From positions 1,860,001-1,924,000 of the forward strand of contig JALGAS010000004.1 in NCBI GenBank assembly GCA_023078685.1: 64,000 bases of DNA. Direction: 5' to 3'. Numbering within the stretch: the stretch's first letter is position 1; the number at the start of each line of letters is the position of its first letter. The notes below the pieces were generated by a model that did not search any database, was not told where the DNA came from, and saw only the letters and a list, made by a program, of their open reading frames with translations. The DNA comes from Neopestalotiopsis rosae (lineage: Eukaryota; Ascomycota; Sordariomycetes; Amphisphaeriales; Sporocadaceae). Of the stretch, positions 58,601-64,000 are shown piece after piece. The translations under genes were made by a program, and so were the position numbers.

Positions 58601-61600
58601 ATGAAAGTCCGTTCTGTATCAGAAGATGGCCGGTAGGGGTCAGAACCTTCGTGATGTTCTGGAATTCCTCCTTCTGGTCCACAGCCTTTGAGATGACCAA
58701 ATCATACGCACCCTTCAAGGAGTCCTGCCATGATTCCTTGAAAGAGTCGCCTGACAAGTCTAGCACGGTGGTGTCTTCGTTATCGCCATACTGTGCCACG
58801 AGTGTATCTCTAGCTTCCCGGGACCAAGTCGCAACATCTAGCACTATTCTTGGTCGGACTGCGAGGATGATGGGCACCAGTGACGGGTCCATGCAAAGCA
58901 ATCGCGTGCCTGACTCCTTGTGCAGGAGGATGTCCACCATTTCCGCAAAGGAAACACCTTTTGCTTGGTCGTGAACATAATCGACATCCAGTTTCCAATC
59001 TTGCTTCATGTACAAATCTCGATTCATAGGACCTCGAATATCACGGGGAATGGCCGATCCGTACAGAATATGGCGACAGTCAGTAAAATTGACCAGCATG
59101 GCGCCGTCATCGGCAAGAAGTTGTATATGGGAAGTGTACGCCCGATTCGTCAGCTCGGGCGTCCATACCTGCAACAGGCAGCGCCGGGCCAGCTGCTCCG
59201 GGGTCGGCACCGCAATGGTCACCTCGCCAAAGTGCGTGGGCACTGTTCCGCATCGCGCCGCATCGAGGTGGCCCTGGTGTATGGTCGGAACAAAGAGCTG
59301 CATGCAGGAATCGATCACGGTCGGGTGCAGGACGTAGCGCGACTCCTGCTCCATGAGGCCGCACGCCTGCACGATGCCCATGTCGCCGCTCGCGCTGTGA
59401 GACTCGTCGGTCGTGTACATGGTGCCGATGTGATGGAATGCCGGACCAAGATTGATGCCAACGCTGCGGAGCTTCTCGAGCCAGTGTATATGTTCGTCTT
59501 GTCGGGGCGTCTCGGGAAAGGGCTGTGGCTGCTGGTTGCGGATGATGTTGAAGCCGATTCTCCCTCGCACCGTCTCTTTCCAGGCACCATATGAGAGACA
59601 TGATGCGGTAAACTGGTACCATTGACTGCCCACTTTGCCGTGGACGGGCTGCATGATAAATAGAGTCTCCGTGCCGATATCGTCATTGTCGGGCACGACG
59701 GTGGCAGAAGAAATGACCACGTCCTGCAGAGTATAAGTCTCAATAACGGCAGGCTTGTCTGACTGTTCATTGATCTGCGTCAAGGCCTCAATGGCCTCGG
59801 CTAGGTAGGCTGCTCCGGGGACCAACACCTCGCCGCCTATAGTGTGTTGGCATAACCAAGGCAGGTCCTTTTGCCGGAGCACATTACGCCACATGGGCTC
59901 CAGATTCGAGGTGCCCATGACGCGTCGGCCGAGAATGTCGTGGCGAGCCTCACGTTGTTGCCTTTGCTCTCGGCTTAGTCGTGACTCGGACCAGCAGGGC
60001 TTTGAGTAGGTCCAATGGTAAGGGGGCAGGTCTACCAGTAGTGAGCCCCTCTTGGTCACAATGTCCTCTCCGTCGCTGGCGAAGCGTTCGATACTTGATA
60101 CCCTCTCCATATCTATAGTTGCGTTTCTCGCCCAAAGGTTGCCGGCAAGTCTCAGCATCTGATCCACGTCGTTTTCTTTTCGTTTCAGTGTAGATAGATA
60201 TTGCACACTACTGCTTTTGCCCGCGGCCTGGCAAATTTCGCGCAATGGGCCAGCCAGAGCACCATGAGGGCCAATCTCGATAAGCAGGTTGATGTCTGCT
60301 ACCTCGGTCAACATGAGTCGTACGCCCTGTTCAAAGAGCACTGGCTTGCTCAGGTTATCTGCCCAGTACGACCAAGGCATCTGGTCATGTCCAATCTGCG
60401 CCGTCTTGACCGTGGAGAACATAGGGATCTTTTGCAGCAGACACTCGGTTGAGATATCATTATCCGGGGCTTCATCATTCAGGAATTGTTCGTAGCTCAT
60501 TGCCGCCTCCTTCATGTGCGGCGAATGATAGGCTTTGCCGCCCGTCTTCACCACGCGTGCGAATATATTGTCTTTTTCCAAGACTAGCCTGAGCTTCTCA
60601 ATGGCCTCTGCGTCGCCACTGAGCGTGACGGCGTTGGGGGAGTTGTGACAGGCAACCACAAGCCGTCCGCGCCAGGTAGTGTCCTCACGATCCAGGTATT
60701 CGGAAGTGACCTGGTTTGCGCCCATTCCTACTGCGAGCATGGCTCCGTCTTGCTGAAGCGTTGCCACGACCTTTCCGCGAAAATATGCCGCTGTGATGGC
60801 CTTTTCAGCTGAAATGCGTCCCGCACCGTACTAAGTCAAAGTTTGTATATTAGCATTGTAAATTCGCATGATGACTTCGGCGCTCGTCATGAGATTTTAT
60901 GCGAGGTCAGGCCGTGGTCGAAGGTTTGTTACATACCGCGGCAGCAATTTCACCTAAAGCAGGGTATGTTAGCCAAATGGAATACTATAGGATCAAGCTT
61001 TGGAAATACCTACCTGAAGAATGCCCTATGGTGGCCAACGGTTGGACACCCCAGTGGGTAAGTAAGTCGACCAGCGCAATCTGCACAGCCGTTGAGAGAG
61101 GCTGTGCGAACTCGGCATCATTGACGACGCTCGACTCGGCTGGCTGCTCGAGCGCCTCCTCGATAGTCCAATTTGGGGGAGCGGCGAGGCGAGAGAGATG
61201 CAGGTCCAGTCGCCGAATCGTGCTCCGGGCACGGGGGTAGCGACGCATGAGCAACGCTCCCATTTGCGGCCACTGGGCTCCCTGCCCTGTGAAGACGAAG
61301 GCGATCCGGGCTGGATCGGAAGGCGCTGTTGTTATTGTAGCAGTAGCGTCTTGTACGACGGCCGCCAGGCTCCCTTGCTTGGCAATGGCAAACGCTCGTC
61401 GCTTGAATTTGGAGCGGCGTTTACCCAGCGTATAAGCCAGGTCGAGTAGGAGAGCGTCGCGGCAGCGCGCAGCGTAGTCGGCGAGGTTGTTTCTCAGGGT
61501 GGGTTCGTCGTGTGCCGAGAAGACTAGGAGGTGACTATAGTTGTCCTCGGCTTCGCTTGGCCAATTATGACCATTGACCGCATGGCTGCTATGTGGACGC

Positions 61601-63252
61601 GAAATTGACTTCCAGCCCTTCAGATGGGCTGGCGGGACTAATGATGCAGCATTGTCAAGTATCGCATGAGCATTGGTTCCGCCGTAACCGAATGCATTGA
61701 TGCCTATACGCCGCACAGGCATTGAGGTTGGCCAAGGGGTGGGTTCTGTAATGACTCGAATATTGAAGTCGTTCCATTTGACTGCAAAATGGATTTCGTT
61801 AGCAGAAAAGATCATACTTATGTTGTTATCTTCCTCTCATGTATCATCGCTCCCCCTGATAGACAATAGCAGAATGTCACGATCCATTGTCTTCCGGTGT
61901 TCAATGAGTAGAACTGACTTACTATTGGGATGAGGCCTCTCAAGACCTGCCGTTGGGGGAAGCATATCATTTTCAAGCGCCATGATGGATTTGATGATTG
62001 TTCCCATACTACTAGCAGCTTCACTGTGGCCAATGTTTGGCTTGACACTGCCCAGGAAGACTGGACTCGTCCGCGACTCGGAGGCTCCCATGGCTCTGTG
62101 GATCGCTTCCACCTCTATAGGATCACCCACAGGGGTGCCAGTGCCGTGACATTCGACATACGCCGTTTGATCTGGTGAAAGATGGGCATAGTTGTAAGCC
62201 AAGTCGATGGTCTCCATCTGGCCCTCGATACTGGGATGAGTGATTCCGTCTTTGCAACGTCCATTGCTACCGACGGCCGTGCCCCGGATGATGGCCCGAA
62301 TAGGGTCTCCATTCTTGATGGCAGCATTTAGAGGTTTAATATAGAGAGCACCTATGCCGTCTGCTCGCGAGTATCCGTCCGCCGCCTCGTCAAATGTGTG
62401 ACATTGATTGGTAGGTGATAGTACGCCCAGTCTGGCCGTGTTCATTTGCTGGTCGACATGTAGGATCAGGTTGACGCCTCCCACAATGGCACTGTCGCAC
62501 TGGCCGGCGGCTATAGCTTTACATGCTAAGTCGAGCGCATATAGTGACGAGGAGCATGCGGTATTGATACTTAAACTGATGAAATCTGATTTAGCTTAAG
62601 TTTTTCATGCTGGTTCGCGACGTCTGCCCACTCACCTTGGTCCGTCAAGGTTAAAGGCATAGCTAATACGATTTGCTAGCATACCCGAGTCAATACCGAT
62701 GCCATTATATGTATGCCTGAAATCAGGTTCTTTGAGTGTCATGTGCATAAAATCATGTGTAAATGACCCAACAAAGCATCCTGTCTTTTGAGCGACAGCA
62801 TCCTCGAGAGTGGTGCCGCTGCTTTCGAATGCCTCGTACACTACTTCCAAGAGCTTGCGCTGCTGTGGATCGAGACAGAGCGCCTCGACATGTGATATAT
62901 CGAACAGGCCGGGGTCAAAGGTCTCGAGATCGTCGTCGATAAAGTAGCCACCAGAAACATTGAAGCTGCCCGGCCGCTCGTTGCTCGGGTGCAAGTAGGC
63001 GTCTATATCGAAGCGGGATTTTGGTACTCGATCGCTGTTGGCGATGATCTTGGACAGGATCAAATTCCATAGGTCTGTCGGGCTCCGAACACTTCCTGGC
63101 ATTCGGCATCCTGTAGCATGATGACCGGCGTTAGTGTCAGTCCGTCTCTCGCTTAGTAGTATCAGTAAAGGGGCATTTGGGAGGCGATTCTACGCACCCA
63201 TTCCCACAATGGCCATGGGTTCTGGCCCGCTTTGAGGTGTGAGGCCATTCAT
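55608..63252 (-). CDS. Highly reducing type I polyketide synthase
   Basis: Seven exons (63252-63198, 63110-62636, 62569-61923, 61781-61014, 60953-60937, 60830-57067, 57012-55608) give 2376 residues with every junction in phase. The ketosynthase has Cys182 in NTACSSSLYA, HGTGTPVGDP and VKPNIGHSEAA. The acyltransferase has GHSSGE (Ser647) and YHSPHM. The dehydratase has HTIGGEVLVP (His about 983) and VIDSCMQ (Asp about 1160). The region where a C-methyltransferase is expected lacks a SAM-binding glycine motif and looks vestigial. The enoylreductase (about 1610-1940) is divergent, with DGMGAVGMAAVQ at the cofactor site. The ketoreductase has VGCLGGLGRH and SGQSNYAAANSF. The ACP carries HGLDSM (Ser about 2328). 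No thioesterase, reductase or condensation domain follows. Two small structures matter for annotation: a 17-nt exon (60953-60937) and a 54-nt in-frame intron (57066-57013). The protein is cytosolic, and the product is unknown. Confidence 0.93.
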
Positions 63253-64000
63253 TTTGTCTGTAGACCTTATTCTATGAGCAAATATCACAGTGTTTCTGCC
63301 GTCTAAGTTCACTTTGGCGAGAAACACAGATCTGACTTCTCCATTACTTTAAACTAGAGTCAGACAGCAAGTGGATATTAGCTTCAATGTCAGATGTTAT
63401 TCTGATGCTACTCGGTCTAATATGACATGCAGGGATAGACAAACAACGGTGCCGAGGACTTGCAAGGTCGTAAACCGTTGACTCGGGTGCGGAAGCGGCA
63501 ACCCGATCTCCCCAAGTCAGTCGCATATTCATGTTGAGAGCGGATCATTATCGTCATCTGCTTGACCGCATATTCCATATCGTTTGCTCCATAACTACCA
63601 GCACTACTGCTGTTCTGACCCAGCAATATTCCAAATTTAGACGGACCTGATATGCTGCGCCCAAGCATGGCTTCGGTGCCTGCCTCCTGATCATGAGCAC
63701 AAGTGTATACTTTTATGCTCTCTGCTCAGTTTCATATAATGAATGACGTTATAAACTCGGACGTCGGGCCAAATTGAAGACGGCCAAGTTGACTACATGG
63801 ATCAAAACAGCATACCTAGAAGTGTCCCCAACTAGTGCTTATACACAACTTCGGCATATCACCAATAGTATCATGATCATCCTGGCATCTTGACTTGGCC
63901 ATGGACCGACACGTTGAAACTAATTTACTATAGTGTGTTGGAGTCCTGGGCTACACAGATGGCAAAGTAGCCGCAAGTACCGACCCCATGGCGCCTATGC
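63253..64000. other. Upstream region of the PKS gene
   Basis: About 750 bp upstream of the PKS start; only short ORFs. It presumably holds the PKS promoter. A further cluster gene may begin beyond the window. Confidence 0.5.

Noticed and set aside
1..64000. CRISPR arrays, telomeric repeats, transposase or reverse-transcriptase genes
   Set aside because: None seen on either strand; the short tandem arrays are ordinary microsatellites.

Overview
This window looks like nuclear chromosomal DNA of a filamentous ascomycete, most likely a sordariomycete (Hypocreales would fit). Genes are monocistronic and carry short introns (mostly 50-220 nt) with GTRNGT donors and CTRAC-like branch points. The protein families (Zn2Cys6 protein, PMT1-type O-mannosyltransferase, HAL4/SAT4 kinase, highly reducing type I PKS, GH93-like glycosidase) are fungal. 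The species cannot be told from the sequence alone. Exon structures were rebuilt by hand from splice signals and reading-frame phase; every complete model closes in frame.

Left part (1-15.3 kb): a protein-tyrosine phosphatase cut by the window start (-), a tiny two-exon CxxC/CxxC protein (-), a tRNA-like gene with a 6-nt anticodon loop (-), and LSm7 with an RGG/His-rich extension (-). They are separated by long non-coding stretches rich in pyrimidine tracts, microsatellites and GTAGGTAG-type motifs.

Central housekeeping block (15.3-32.2 kb): a 560-residue protein with a C-terminal Zn2Cys6 cluster (+), PAN3 (-), a FAF2/Ubx2-like UBX protein (+), splicing factor SF3A1 (-) and PMT1 (+). LSm7, PAN3 and SF3A1 all serve RNA metabolism, while the UBX protein and PMT1 act at the ER.

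A stretch of about 10 kb without a recognisable gene (32.2-42.3 kb) precedes a HAL4/SAT4-family kinase (+, 42.3-44.9 kb). Another 4.8 kb without a gene follows.

Right part (49.7-63.3 kb): an accessory block that looks like a small secondary-metabolite cluster: cupin (-), secreted GH93-like glycosidase (-), secreted alpha/beta hydrolase (+) and a 2376-residue highly reducing PKS (-). The PKS reads KS-AT-DH-(methyltransferase remnant)-divergent ER-KR-ACP and has no release domain. The hydrolase and PKS are convergent, 104 bp apart. The glycosidase and hydrolase diverge from a 2-kb intergenic region that holds a GC-rich patch of repeated CCGA/CGG elements. The PKS gene has a 17-nt microexon inside the acyltransferase nucleophile motif and a 54-nt in-frame intron that a simple ORF caller would read as coding. 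The cluster probably continues past the window's right edge. This block is the best candidate for an undescribed system.
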